Assembly (NCBI RefSeq): GCF_947497045.1
Contig: NZ_CANMEU010000007.1
Location: 62,001-126,000 of the forward strand
Length of the DNA stretch: 64,000 nucleotides
Reading direction: 5' to 3'
DNA from: an uncultured Tateyamaria sp.
Lineage (GTDB): Bacteria > Pseudomonadota > Alphaproteobacteria > Rhodobacterales > Rhodobacteraceae
Shown piece by piece: positions 1-9,563 of this stretch. The notes beneath the pieces were generated by a model that saw only the letters and a list, made by a program, of their open reading frames with translations, was not told the origin of the DNA and did not search any database. Both the position numbers and the translations under genes were made by a program. Numbering within the stretch: position 1 is the first letter of the stretch; every line of letters starts with the position of its first letter.

Positions 1-319
1 CGCGCTGATCCTGGACGGGCACCTGATATGCTGCGATGTCGCTGGCCGGTGCGTTGTGTGTGATCTGCCCGCTGACATCCCGACGCGCATAACCGGTTTC
101 ACGCAGATCAAGCGCCGCCCAATCGGCATTTGGGACCGCGGCGATCAGACCATCAATGCTGTGTCCGGGGCTTGGATGGATGGACAGGAACACCACATCG
201 CGCACCTCGGTGCGTACCCAAACGCGTCGCCAGCCGTTCAATCGGGCGGCTTGGGTTTGTGGATAGCTTTGGGTTGCACGATTGACGAGGCTGCCATAGC
301 CAAAGAACCAGGGTGTCAT
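1..319 (-). CDS. gamma-glutamylcyclotransferase family protein (partial, runs off the left edge)
   Basis: Reverse-strand translation from ATG at 319: MTPWFFGYGSLVNRATQSYPQTQAARLNGWRRVWVRTEVRDVVFLSIHPSPGHSIDGLIAAVP; the FGYGSL motif is typical of this family. ATGA overlap with the upstream gene's stop. Not in the ORF track because it has no in-window stop. Confidence 0.75.
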   Translation of the reverse strand, partial: MTPWFFGYGSLVNRATQSYPQTQAARLNGWRRVWVRTEVRDVVFLSIHPSPGHSIDGLIAAVPNADWAALDLRETGYARRDVSGQITHNAPASDIAAYQVPVQDQR

Positions 320-1185
320 GCGCTGTCCTTGAGCCCTTCGAAATGGGTGGCGATGGTGTCCCAAACCTCGGGGGAGGAGGCGGTCAGCAGATACCCGGTC
401 GAGACGGTTGCGTCATAGGCCCTGCCGTCCAGCATGGCCGTCTTGCCCCCGGCTTGCTGGCAGATCAGCGCACCTGCCGCATGGTCCCAACTGTTGAGGT
501 GGCCTGACAGGACAAAGTCCACGGCCCCCGTCGCCAGAAGGCGATATTCATGCGCCGAACAGCGCAATGACCCGACAAAGGCGATGTCGCCGACCTTGCT
601 CCACATCACGGCGCGATGTGCGGGCGGCATCAGCCGGATATGCATGTATCCGGCAAGTTGATCCAGTGGTTTGGCCGCGCTTGTTTGAATGGCCCGTTGT
701 CGCCCCGATTGCATCTGCCAAAGCGCGGGCGAGGTGCTGTCGGCCATGATCGCGTCATCGCCGACGGGGTCGTAGATCAGCCCGAACACAGGTTGCCCGA
801 ACCGGCAGACTGCGACCATCGTGCCGAACAGCGGCATGCCCTTGGCGAAATTCCATGTCCCGTCCACGGGGTCGATGATGAAGGACAGTTCCGCCTCACC
901 CACCCCATCGAGCAGCTTGGGGTTGGTCGAAACCGCCTCTTCCCCGATCACCAGCGCGTGGGGAAAGGCCATTTGCAAGCCGCGTGTGATCATCGCTTCG
1001 GCAGCTGTGTCCGCCTGGGTGACCAGATCGGTCTCGTCACGCTTGGTGTTGATGTCACCCGCATCAAGGCGGCGAAAGCGGGGCATGATCTCGGCCCGGG
1101 CGGCGCGGCGGATCAGGTTCAGCACCTGGGTTTTTTGCGCGGGCGTCAGAGGGGGCGTGATGGGCATGGGCAACTGGTCGGTCAT
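316..1185 (-). CDS. inositol monophosphatase family protein (possibly histidinol-phosphatase/IMPase-like)
   Basis: IGEEAVS, IIDPVDGTWNFAKGMPLFGTMVAV and SWDHAAGALICQQAGG motifs of the IMPase superfamily; start refined to MTDQLPMP. Confidence 0.85.
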   Translation of the reverse strand: MTDQLPMPITPPLTPAQKTQVLNLIRRAARAEIMPRFRRLDAGDINTKRDETDLVTQADTAAEAMITRGLQMAFPHALVIGEEAVSTNPKLLDGVGEAELSFIIDPVDGTWNFAKGMPLFGTMVAVCRFGQPVFGLIYDPVGDDAIMADSTSPALWQMQSGRQRAIQTSAAKPLDQLAGYMHIRLMPPAHRAVMWSKVGDIAFVGSLRCSAHEYRLLATGAVDFVLSGHLNSWDHAAGALICQQAGGKTAMLDGRAYDATVSTGYLLTASSPEVWDTIATHFEGLKDSA

Positions 1186-1251
1186 GGCAGGGCCTTCGGC
1201 TCGGATGGTTGTGTATTGTGTGACAGTGCGCGCGCGTTGGCGCAACGCGGC

Positions 1252-3780
1252 TTATTCGCGCCCCCGCAACACCTGGGCGGGCCGCGCCGCAAGCGGACCC
1301 CATGCAAAGGCCAGCCCGGCGATCAATGTTGCAACCACGCCGCCGATGATAATCGCGAGGGCCGAGGGCCAGATGATCATAAAATCGGTGTCCATGACAA
1401 AGCGGCTGACCGCCCATCCCCCCGCGATGCCGGCGGCGAGCGCGACAGCCCCTGCGCCCAGTCCCAACAGGGCGGCGCGGGTGGCAAAGCTGATCAGGAT
1501 CCGCCGCCGCGTCGCCCCCAATGTCTTGAGCACTGCGGCCTCATAGGTGCGGGCCTGAGTGCCCGCTGCCGCTGCCCCGATCAGGACGAGGAAACCCGTC
1601 AGCAAGGTCGCCGCCGCGCCATAGGACGTGGCTGCCGCCAGCCCGGCCAGCACATCGCTGACCCGGTCAATGGCATCGCGCACCCGGATGGCCGTCACGT
1701 TGGGATAGGCATTTGCGATGTCGCGCAGGATTTGGGTTTCCGCCCCCTCGCTGGCATAGACGGTCGAGATGAACGTGTGCGGTGCGCCCTCCAGCGCGCT
1801 TGGATTCATGGACAGGATGAAGCCGATCCCGGCAGTCGAAAAGTCGACTTCTCGGAAGGAGGTGATCGTGCCCGTAATGTCGCGCCCAAGGATGTTGATG
1901 GTCATGGTATCGCCCAAGGACAGGCCCATCTCTTCGGCCTCTTCGGCGGCAAAGCTGATTTGAGGCGGGCCGACATAATCGGCGTCCCACCATTTGCCTG
2001 CGGTGATCCGGGTGTTTTCCGACGGGGTCGCGGAATAGGTGATCCCCCGGTCGCCCGAGATCACCCAATGATCGCCAGCCACCTCGCGCGCGGGTGTGCC
2101 GTTGATTTGCGTGACGATGCCGCGCAGCATGGGTGCGCTGTCGATGCGACTGACAGCAGGGTCGTTTTCCAGCCGCTCGGTATAGCCCTCCATCTGGTCA
2201 CGCTGGATATCGACAAAGAAATAGCTGGGGGCGATATCGGGCAGGTTGCCTGTGATCGCATTGCGCAGGTTGCCGTCGATCTGACCCACGGCGGCCAATA
2301 CGGACAGGCCCAGCCCGAGGGACAGGACAACCGATGCGGCCCCCTCGCGTGGCCCCGAGATCGCCCCAAGCGCCCATCGCAGCGCGGGTCGTCCCCGCGC
2401 GCGGGGGGCCAGCAGGCGCGACAGCCAACGGATCAGGACCGCTGCCAATGCCAGCAGGCAGAGCGCAAAGGCAATGCCCCCCGCCGTCCAAAGCGTCAGT
2501 CGCCACGTGCCGGAAAACAGGCCCGCCAACCCGATGAGTGCGGCCAGCCCAAGGGTGATCCAGATCAGGTAACGCGCGCTTGGCAGTAGTTTGGCAGTGC
2601 CAAGCGCGTCGCGAAACAGGGTGGCGGCGCGCACGTCTTCGGCGCGTGCCAGCGGCCACAGGGTGAAGATGAAGGCGGTGAGGAGGCCATAGATCGCAGC
2701 CTCGATCAGGGGTGCTGGATAGAGCGCAAAACTGGCGGGGATCGGCAGGCGCGCCTCGATGATCGGGGCCAGAAATATGGGGGCGAGCGCGCCCAAGCCC
2801 ACCCCGATGATGATGCCAAGCAGGGACAATGCACCGATCTGGAGGAAATAGGTTTGAAAGATCGTCGCGCGTTCTGCGCCCAAGGTCCGTAATGTCGCGA
2901 TCACGCTGGTTTTCTCGGCGAGGTAGGATCGCACAGCAGCCGATACGCCCACGCCACCGACCGCCAGTCCAGACAAGCCCACCAGCACCAGAAACGCCCC
3001 AAGCCGGTCGACGAATTCGGCGACACCGGGCGCACCATTGCGCGCATCCGTCCAGCGCAAACCGCTGTTTTGAAACTGTGCCCTCGCTTGGGTTTCGAGT
3101 GCCGCAAGGTCGGTGTCTGGCGGCAAGGTCAGACGATACTTTGAGTTGAACAGCGTCCCCGGAGCCAGCAGCTCGGCGTTGGCGAGGCTTGTGCGCAACA
3201 CGATGGTGCGCGGCCCAAGGGCGAACCCGCCCGCCGCGCTGTCAGGTTCGCGGGCCAGTTGGGCGGTCAGAATGAAGTCCTGCGTGCCAAGTCGGAACGT
3301 ATCCCCGACCACAAGGCCCAGACGATCAATCAAGGCCCGTTCCATCACGGCGCCGGGCAGCCCGTCTTGGGGGGCAAGCGCCTCGACCAGGGGGATGGCG
3401 GGGTCCAGTTCGACCGTGCCGATCAATGGATAGGCGCTGTCGACCGCCTTGATCTGGGTGAGGCCGCGTTCCGCGCCGTCTGGCCCATCAACCACGGCCA
3501 TCGACCGAAAGTCCGCGATTTCCGACACGTCCGTTGCGATGCGGTCCATCCATGCCCGTTCATCTTCGGTTGCGAAGCGGTAAGTGAAATCAAGTTCCGC
3601 ATCGCCGCCAAGCAAGGCGGCCCCCTCGCGGGTCAATCCCGCCTCGATGGCGGAGCGGACCGAGCCGACGGCTGCGATGGCGGCAACCCCAAGCGCCAGA
3701 CAGGCCAGAAAAATGCGAAAGCCGCTGAGGCCGCCACGCAATTCGCGGCGGGCAAAACGGGCGGAGATGGCGAGGCTCAT
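1252..3780 (-). CDS. FtsX-like ABC transporter permease (YbbP-type)
   Basis: 842 aa multi-TM protein, two FtsX-like permease halves, adjacent to the matching ATPase. Confidence 0.88.
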   Translation of the reverse strand: MSLAISARFARRELRGGLSGFRIFLACLALGVAAIAAVGSVRSAIEAGLTREGAALLGGDAELDFTYRFATEDERAWMDRIATDVSEIADFRSMAVVDGPDGAERGLTQIKAVDSAYPLIGTVELDPAIPLVEALAPQDGLPGAVMERALIDRLGLVVGDTFRLGTQDFILTAQLAREPDSAAGGFALGPRTIVLRTSLANAELLAPGTLFNSKYRLTLPPDTDLAALETQARAQFQNSGLRWTDARNGAPGVAEFVDRLGAFLVLVGLSGLAVGGVGVSAAVRSYLAEKTSVIATLRTLGAERATIFQTYFLQIGALSLLGIIIGVGLGALAPIFLAPIIEARLPIPASFALYPAPLIEAAIYGLLTAFIFTLWPLARAEDVRAATLFRDALGTAKLLPSARYLIWITLGLAALIGLAGLFSGTWRLTLWTAGGIAFALCLLALAAVLIRWLSRLLAPRARGRPALRWALGAISGPREGAASVVLSLGLGLSVLAAVGQIDGNLRNAITGNLPDIAPSYFFVDIQRDQMEGYTERLENDPAVSRIDSAPMLRGIVTQINGTPAREVAGDHWVISGDRGITYSATPSENTRITAGKWWDADYVGPPQISFAAEEAEEMGLSLGDTMTINILGRDITGTITSFREVDFSTAGIGFILSMNPSALEGAPHTFISTVYASEGAETQILRDIANAYPNVTAIRVRDAIDRVSDVLAGLAAATSYGAAATLLTGFLVLIGAAAAGTQARTYEAAVLKTLGATRRRILISFATRAALLGLGAGAVALAAGIAGGWAVSRFVMDTDFMIIWPSALAIIIGGVVATLIAGLAFAWGPLAARPAQVLRGRE

Positions 3781-4466
3781 TCTGCGGCCTTGACCTGTGG
3801 TGCGATGGCCCCGTCGGCCAGGCGGATCACCCGGTCGCAGCGTGCAGCCAGATCAGGGGCGTGGGTGACCAGCACCAGGGTCGCCCCATGCCGATCGCGC
3901 AAGGAAAAGAGCAGATCCATGATCGCAGCCCCGTTGACCCCATCAAGGTTGCCTGTCGGCTCATCCGCCAGCAGGATTTCGGGCCGCGTGACTGAGGCGC
4001 GCGCGAGGGCCACGCGTTGTTGTTCGCCCCCTGACATCTGGCTGGGATAGTGCCCGGAGCGGTGGCCCAGACCCACGGCGTCCAATTCCGTCTCGGCCCG
4101 GGCGAAGGCATCGCGCGCCCCGGCGAGTTCGAGCGGCGTGGCCACGTTTTCGAGGGCCGTCATGGTGGGGATCAGGTGAAAGGATTGAAACACGACGCCC
4201 ATATGACCGCGCCGAAAGCGGGCCAGCGCATCCTCGTTCATGGCCGTCAGATCCTGGCCAAGGGCGCGAACCGAGCCGCCCGTGGCCCGCTCCAGCCCGC
4301 CCAAGATCATCAGCAGCGACGACTTGCCGGACCCGGACGGGCCCACAAGCCCTACGGTTTCACCCCGCGCGATCTCCAACGTGATCCCGTGCAGGATATC
4401 GACCCGTCCGGCATTGCCATCAAGGCTTAATGCCGCATCTTTGAGCGACAGGACTGGATCGGACAT
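3777..4466 (-). CDS. ABC transporter ATP-binding protein (YbbA/LolD-type)
   Basis: Walker A GPSGSGKSS, signature MSGGEQQRVALARA, Walker B ILLADEPTGNLD; overlaps the permease gene by 4 nt. Confidence 0.92.
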   Translation of the reverse strand: MSDPVLSLKDAALSLDGNAGRVDILHGITLEIARGETVGLVGPSGSGKSSLLMILGGLERATGGSVRALGQDLTAMNEDALARFRRGHMGVVFQSFHLIPTMTALENVATPLELAGARDAFARAETELDAVGLGHRSGHYPSQMSGGEQQRVALARASVTRPEILLADEPTGNLDGVNGAAIMDLLFSLRDRHGATLVLVTHAPDLAARCDRVIRLADGAIAPQVKAAE

Positions 4467-4517
4467 GCGAGAGACCCTTTATTGTACAATACGAACTCAT
4501 ATGGAGGCTGGATTGGC

Positions 4518-5153
4518 ATGGGCAAGGTGATGGGCGCGATTGTCCTTATTTTCTGGGCAGGTTTTGCGATGGCCGAGAAGGTCACGATTGCGGCCTTGGG
4601 GGACAGCCTGACCCAGGGCTATGGCTTGCCGGTCGAGGACGGGTTTGTGCCTCAGCTTGAGAATTGGTTGCAGGATCAGGGGCAAGACGTTGCTGTTATC
4701 AACGCCGGTGTTTCGGGGGATACGACCGCGGGTGGGCTGTCACGCATTGCATGGACGCTGACGCCGGATGTGGATGCGTTGATCGTGACCCTTGGTGGCA
4801 ATGATCTGCTGCGCGGAATTGGCCCTGAGGTCAGCCGCGCCAATCTTGATGGGATTGTCGCGGCCGCGCAGGAGGCGGGTGTGGCTGTGCTGTTGGTCGG
4901 GATGCAGGCACCGGGGAATTATGGCCCGGACTACAAGGCGGCGTTCGATGCGATGTATCCCGAGATCGCCGAGGCTTACGGCGTGCTGTATCTTGAGAGT
5001 TTCTTTGCCGGGTTGGGTGGAGCGGGGACGGACCCCGCATCGTTGCGCGCGTACATGCAGCCTGATGGCATACATCCCAACGCAAGCGGTGTGCGCGAGA
5101 TTGTGCAAGGCATTGGGCCGCAAGTTGTCGATTTGATTGCGCAGGTCCAGTGA
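4518..5153 (+). CDS. arylesterase / TesA-like GDSL hydrolase
   Basis: ALGDSLTQGYGL (GDSL block), GGNDLLRG, DGIHPNASG; N-terminal signal peptide; divergent from the YbbAP-like genes, a common arrangement. Confidence 0.9.
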   Translation: MGKVMGAIVLIFWAGFAMAEKVTIAALGDSLTQGYGLPVEDGFVPQLENWLQDQGQDVAVINAGVSGDTTAGGLSRIAWTLTPDVDALIVTLGGNDLLRGIGPEVSRANLDGIVAAAQEAGVAVLLVGMQAPGNYGPDYKAAFDAMYPEIAEAYGVLYLESFFAGLGGAGTDPASLRAYMQPDGIHPNASGVREIVQGIGPQVVDLIAQVQ

Positions 5154-5154
5154 G

Positions 5155-5769
5155 GTGCCGGGCCGGTTTTTCCTGACGGATGGTGTCGAGGATCTGATGG
5201 CTGAGTTGGGTGTTTCCGGTGCGGATTTACCTGCGATGCCCCCTCGTCACAACATTGCGCCGGGGCAGGAGATTGTCGTTTTTGATGGCGCGCTGCACCT
5301 GATGCGGTGGGGGATCGTCCCGGTGGGCCGCGTGAATGCACGCGGGCGGCCGGTGATGGAGCAGATCGTCAACGCCCGGTCCGAGACGGTATTTGACAAG
5401 TCAGCATTTGATGGGGTGGGTCGTGCGGTCATCCCGGTGAATGGCTGGTATGAGTGGACGGGTGAAAAGCGGCGCAAAACAGCGTGGCGGATTGCCCCCG
5501 GAAGTGGCGGGCTTTTGTACTTTGCCGCGATCACAGATGTCTGGACGGCCCCCGGCGGATTGGAGGTGCCGCAAGTGGCGTGCGTGACCTGCGCGCCGAA
5601 TGCCGATGTTGCCCCGATCCATCACCGGATGGGGGTTCTGCTGGCGCGGGATGATATAGCCGTGTGGCTGGGCGATGACCTTGATGCGGCAAAGGCGTTG
5701 ATGGTGTCATGGCCTGCGGGTCGTCTGGATATCACCGAGGCAGGCGGTGTTGACTGGACCGGGCCGTGA
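5155..5769 (+). CDS. SOS response-associated peptidase (SRAP/YedK-like) with non-canonical N-terminus
   Basis: RHNIAPG, VNARSET, NGWYEW and PIHHRMGVLL match SRAP blocks. GTG start at 5155 gives M-P-G-R-F-F where M-C-G-R-F is canonical. Confidence 0.85.
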   Translation: MPGRFFLTDGVEDLMAELGVSGADLPAMPPRHNIAPGQEIVVFDGALHLMRWGIVPVGRVNARGRPVMEQIVNARSETVFDKSAFDGVGRAVIPVNGWYEWTGEKRRKTAWRIAPGSGGLLYFAAITDVWTAPGGLEVPQVACVTCAPNADVAPIHHRMGVLLARDDIAVWLGDDLDAAKALMVSWPAGRLDITEAGGVDWTGP

Positions 5770-5940
5770 TCTGACGGACGCGCCCGCGCGCGACACGATA
5801 TTTGGGGGCTCCGCCCCGTCCTTGCGGACTCCCCGCGGTATTTTTGGTCAAAAGAAGGGCAGGGAGGTCTGGTTTTCGTGTCTGGAAACGAAACAGGCGG
5901 CACATCTGACTGCACCGCCTGCAAAAAGATGTATACCCGA

Positions 5941-6147
5941 TCAGGCGAGTGCGATGTTCACAGCGCTTTCGCGGCCATCCCGGCCTGCTTCGAGGTCGAA
6001 GGTGACTTTTTGGTTGTCGGCCAGACCTGTCAGCCCGGACCGCTCAACCGCCGAGATGTGCACAAAGATATCCTTGCCCCCATCCTCGGGTGCGATAAAG
6101 CCGTAGCCTTTGGTTGTGTTGAACCATTTGACGGTGCCGTTTGCCAT
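5941..6147 (-). CDS. cold-shock protein (CspA family)
   Basis: MANGTVKWFNTTKGYGFIAPEDGGKDIFVHISAVERSGL, classic CSD. Confidence 0.95.
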   Translation of the reverse strand: MANGTVKWFNTTKGYGFIAPEDGGKDIFVHISAVERSGLTGLADNQKVTFDLEAGRDGRESAVNIALA

Positions 6148-6369
6148 CGTCGGTACTCCTAAAAATTGATCTGCCCGCAACATGCGGCAGCTTGGCGTTG
6201 TCATTTAGATCGAGTGACTGAGCCGATAGGAGCAGTGGGTCGATAGATGATGTAGCACTTTTTCATATGGTGCAAGGTCTGTCCTTTGCAAGTATTTCGC
6301 GAATGTCGGAGGATTGTGGCGGGTTGCTGCTTCTTTGGGGATGCGGCGCATTTGCATCATCAATCATAT

Positions 6370-6387
6370 TTTTACCAGTTGATAAAA
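6370..6387. promoter_or_regulatory. candidate RutR-like operator upstream of preT
   Basis: TTTTACCA-GT-TGATAAAA dyad; resembles the E. coli RutR consensus TTGACCANNTGGTCAA. Confidence 0.45.
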
Positions 6388-6439
6388 TTATTAGCCTGTG
6401 AGAGCGTTCGGGTTGAACAGATGTTGTGACGGAGCGACC

Positions 6440-7762
6440 ATGGCGCATTCCCCTTTTTCACCCGGTGTTACGGCGGGTCGTTTGGACGCTGATGCCTATC
6501 AGGACAACTTTGCCGATCTGCACCCTGCGCTTGATCCGCATGAGGCTTTGGTTGCTGCGGATCGCTGTTATTTCTGCCATGATGCGCCGTGCATCACAGC
6601 CTGCCCCACCGACATCGATATCCCGCTGTTCATTCGCCAGATCGCGACCGGAACACCGGATGCCGCCGCCAAGACCATCCTGACCCAGAATATCATGGGT
6701 GGCATGTGCGCGCGCGTCTGTCCGACCGAGACCTTGTGCGAAGAGGCCTGTGTGCGCGAGGTGGCTGAGGGCAAACCCGTCTTGATCGGGCAATTACAGC
6801 GCTATGCGACCGACCACTTGCAGGCGCAGGATGCCCACCCGTTCGCCCGCGCGGCTGCGACGGGCAAGATGGTGGCCGTTGTTGGTGCTGGTCCTGCGGG
6901 TCTGTCTTGCGCGCACCGGCTGGCGATGTTGGGCCATGAGGTTACTGTTTATGATGCGCGTCCCAAGCCCGGTGGGCTGAACGAATACGGCATCGCGGCT
7001 TACAAGACCCCCGGTGGTTTCGCACAGGCCGAGGTGGAGTGGTTGCTCAAGATTGACGGTATTTCCATTGAATATGGCAGCGCGCTTGGTGCCGATATAT
7101 CCCTTGATGGGCTGAAAGCGCAGTTCGATGCGGTGTTTCTGGGCATGGGGTTGGGCGGCGTGAACGCGCTGGCCATCGATGGCGGGGACAAGGACGGCGT
7201 TTTGGATGCGGTCGATTTCATTTCGGATCTGCGCCAGGCCAGGGATGTGGGTGCGCTGCCTGTTGGCCGCGATGTCGTGGTCATCGGTGGTGGCATGACA
7301 GCGGTGGATGCGGCGGTGCAATCCAAATTGCTGGGGGCCCTGAATGTGACGCTTGCCTATCGCCGGGGCCGGGATCGCATGAACGCCTCTGTTTTTGAAC
7401 AGGACCTTGCCGCCAGCAAAGGGGTGCGGATCATGACCCATGTGGCCCCGGTCGCGCTGCATGGCGACGGATCCGTGCGTGAAATCGAATTTGAGTATAT
7501 GAACGACGACATGAGCGGCACGGGTCAGACCGTGCGTATCCCCGCCGATCAGGTGTTGCGCGCCATTGGGCAGACCCTTGAGGGCGATGGCCTGCCAGCC
7601 CTTGAAGGCGGCAAGATCGCGGTGACCGCGACCGGGCAGACGTCGGTTGACGGAGTTTGGGCCGGGGGCGATTGCGCCGCTGGCGGGGATGATCTGACGG
7701 TGACGGCTGTGGCCGAAGGCCGCGATGCGGCGATGGATATTCACGCCCGCCTGACAGCATAG
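6440..7762 (+). CDS. preT: NAD-dependent dihydropyrimidine dehydrogenase subunit PreT
   Basis: N-terminal Cys-rich Fe-S region (CYFCHDAPCITACPTDID) plus VVGAGPAGLSCAHRLA and VVVIGGGMTAVDAA dinucleotide-binding motifs; followed by preA. Confidence 0.9.
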   Translation: MAHSPFSPGVTAGRLDADAYQDNFADLHPALDPHEALVAADRCYFCHDAPCITACPTDIDIPLFIRQIATGTPDAAAKTILTQNIMGGMCARVCPTETLCEEACVREVAEGKPVLIGQLQRYATDHLQAQDAHPFARAAATGKMVAVVGAGPAGLSCAHRLAMLGHEVTVYDARPKPGGLNEYGIAAYKTPGGFAQAEVEWLLKIDGISIEYGSALGADISLDGLKAQFDAVFLGMGLGGVNALAIDGGDKDGVLDAVDFISDLRQARDVGALPVGRDVVVIGGGMTAVDAAVQSKLLGALNVTLAYRRGRDRMNASVFEQDLAASKGVRIMTHVAPVALHGDGSVREIEFEYMNDDMSGTGQTVRIPADQVLRAIGQTLEGDGLPALEGGKIAVTATGQTSVDGVWAGGDCAAGGDDLTVTAVAEGRDAAMDIHARLTA

Positions 7763-7773
7763 GGAGACGGATG

Positions 7774-9081
7774 ATGGCCGACCTGACAAGCACTTTCGTA
7801 GGGATTACGTCCCCCAATCCGTTCTGGCTGGCATCCGCCCCCCCCACGGACAAGGAATATAATGTGCGCCGCGCGTTCGAGGCCGGTTGGGGCGGCGTGG
7901 TCTGGAAAACTCTGGGCGAGGCTGGCCCGCCGGTGGTGAACGTCAATGGCCCTCGCTATGGTGCGGTTTATGGGGCGGATCGCCGCCTTTTGGGTCTCAA
8001 CAACATCGAGTTGATCACTGATCGCGACCTTTATACCAACCTTGAAGAGATCAAGCGCGTCAAGGCTGACTATCCTGATCGCGCGATGATCGTGTCGATC
8101 ATGGTCCCTTGTGAGGAAGAGGCATGGAAAGCGATCCTGCCGCTGGTGGAGGACACGGGTGCCGACGGGATCGAACTGAACTTTGGCTGCCCCCACGGGA
8201 TGAGTGAGCGGGGCATGGGTGCCGCTGTCGGTCAGGTGCCTGAATATATCGAAATGGTGACACGCTGGTGCAAGCAGTACTATTCCAAGCCTGTCATCGT
8301 GAAACTGACCCCCAACATCACGGATATCCGAAAACCTGCCGCAGCAGCCAAGGCGGGCGGGGCGGATGCGGTCAGTCTGATCAATACGATCAATTCGATC
8401 ACGTCCGTGAACCTCGATAGCATGTCGCCCGAGCCGTCGATTGACGGGATGGGCTCGCACGGGGGTTATTGCGGACCGGCGGTCAAACCCATCGCGATGT
8501 CGATGGTGTCCGAAATTGCGCGCGATCCCGAGACATCCGGCATCGCCATTTCCGGTATCGGTGGGATCACCACCTGGCGCGATGCGGCCGAGTTCATCAC
8601 CTTGGGTTGTGGTAACGTGCAGGTCTGCACGGCGGCGATGACATACGGCTTCAAGGTCGTTCAGGAGATGATCAGCGGTCTGTCCGAATGGATGGATGAA
8701 AAGGGGCACACCAGCATTGATGATTTCCGCGGTGCGGCGGTGCCCAATGTGACCGATTGGCAGTACCTGAACCTGAACTATGTGGCGAAGGCGCTGATCA
8801 ACCAGGATCTCTGCATCTCGTGCGGGCGCTGTTATGCGGCCTGCGAAGACACCTCGCATCAGGCGATTTCGATGTCAGATGATCGTGTCTTCGAAGTGAT
8901 TGATGATGAATGCGTTGCCTGCAATCTGTGTGTCAATGTCTGCCCGGTCGAGGATTGCATCACGATGGAGGCGATGACCCCCGGCACCATCGACCCGCGC
9001 ACCGAAAAAGTGGTCGAGCCGGACTATGCCAACTGGACAACGCACCCCAACAACCCGGCGGCGACAACCGCCGCCGAGTAG
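7774..9081 (+). CDS. preA: NAD-dependent dihydropyrimidine dehydrogenase subunit PreA
   Basis: Dihydroorotate dehydrogenase-like barrel (SPNPFWLASAPPT, ELNFGCPHGM) with C-terminal 2x[4Fe-4S] ferredoxin motifs CISCGRCYAAC and CVACNLCVNVCPV. Confidence 0.95.
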   Translation: MADLTSTFVGITSPNPFWLASAPPTDKEYNVRRAFEAGWGGVVWKTLGEAGPPVVNVNGPRYGAVYGADRRLLGLNNIELITDRDLYTNLEEIKRVKADYPDRAMIVSIMVPCEEEAWKAILPLVEDTGADGIELNFGCPHGMSERGMGAAVGQVPEYIEMVTRWCKQYYSKPVIVKLTPNITDIRKPAAAAKAGGADAVSLINTINSITSVNLDSMSPEPSIDGMGSHGGYCGPAVKPIAMSMVSEIARDPETSGIAISGIGGITTWRDAAEFITLGCGNVQVCTAAMTYGFKVVQEMISGLSEWMDEKGHTSIDDFRGAAVPNVTDWQYLNLNYVAKALINQDLCISCGRCYAACEDTSHQAISMSDDRVFEVIDDECVACNLCVNVCPVEDCITMEAMTPGTIDPRTEKVVEPDYANWTTHPNNPAATTAAE

Positions 9082-9086
9082 GCGGA

Positions 9087-9563
9087 TCAGACCGGCACGC
9101 CCTCACTTGAGGTGTCGATTTGGCCGGTGTTTTCCACACCTGCTGTCGTAAATTCACGTGTTCGGACCGGCGTTCCCACGGCTTCAATCAACTGCTCAAG
9201 GCGTCTTTGTTGCAGGGATGCTTCGGCAAAGCGGCGCGCCTCGGCTTCCGCTTTGACCGGGTCATCGGTCAGCTTCGCCTCAACAACGGATTGGGCTGTG
9301 CTGGCCTGCGGTTCTGCCGTCAGGTCCGCTTTGGCGGATTGGCCGCGCTGATCCGTGACCGTCTGCGTGGCCACCACCGCACCGTTCCCTGTTTCAGATG
9401 TGGCGGTTGGTGGGCTGGTGTCGGAAGGTTCCGCGGTGCCTTGGGCGGGCGGTGTCTCTTGGGTCTGATCCGCACGCGACGGCTCGGTTTGTGATTGCGA
9501 GGATTGGGACGGTTGCGAAAAGCCGCCGCCACCCAAAATCGGAAGAAAACTCATAAAATCCAC
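9087..9563 (-). CDS. hypothetical low-complexity Ser/Gln/Thr-rich protein
   Basis: 158 aa ORF on its own strand between preA and the TetR gene; no recognised domain. Confidence 0.5.
   Translation of the reverse strand: MDFMSFLPILGGGGFSQPSQSSQSQTEPSRADQTQETPPAQGTAEPSDTSPPTATSETGNGAVVATQTVTDQRGQSAKADLTAEPQASTAQSVVEAKLTDDPVKAEAEARRFAEASLQQRRLEQLIEAVGTPVRTREFTTAGVENTGQIDTSSEGVPV

Noticed and set aside
616-2589. 657-aa plus-strand ORF
   Set aside because: Antisense to the FtsX-like permease and IMPase genes; low-complexity Arg/Gly/Gln/Pro-rich, typical of a GC-rich shadow ORF.
7741-8859. 372-aa minus-strand ORF
   Set aside because: Antisense to preA, His/Arg-rich shadow translation.
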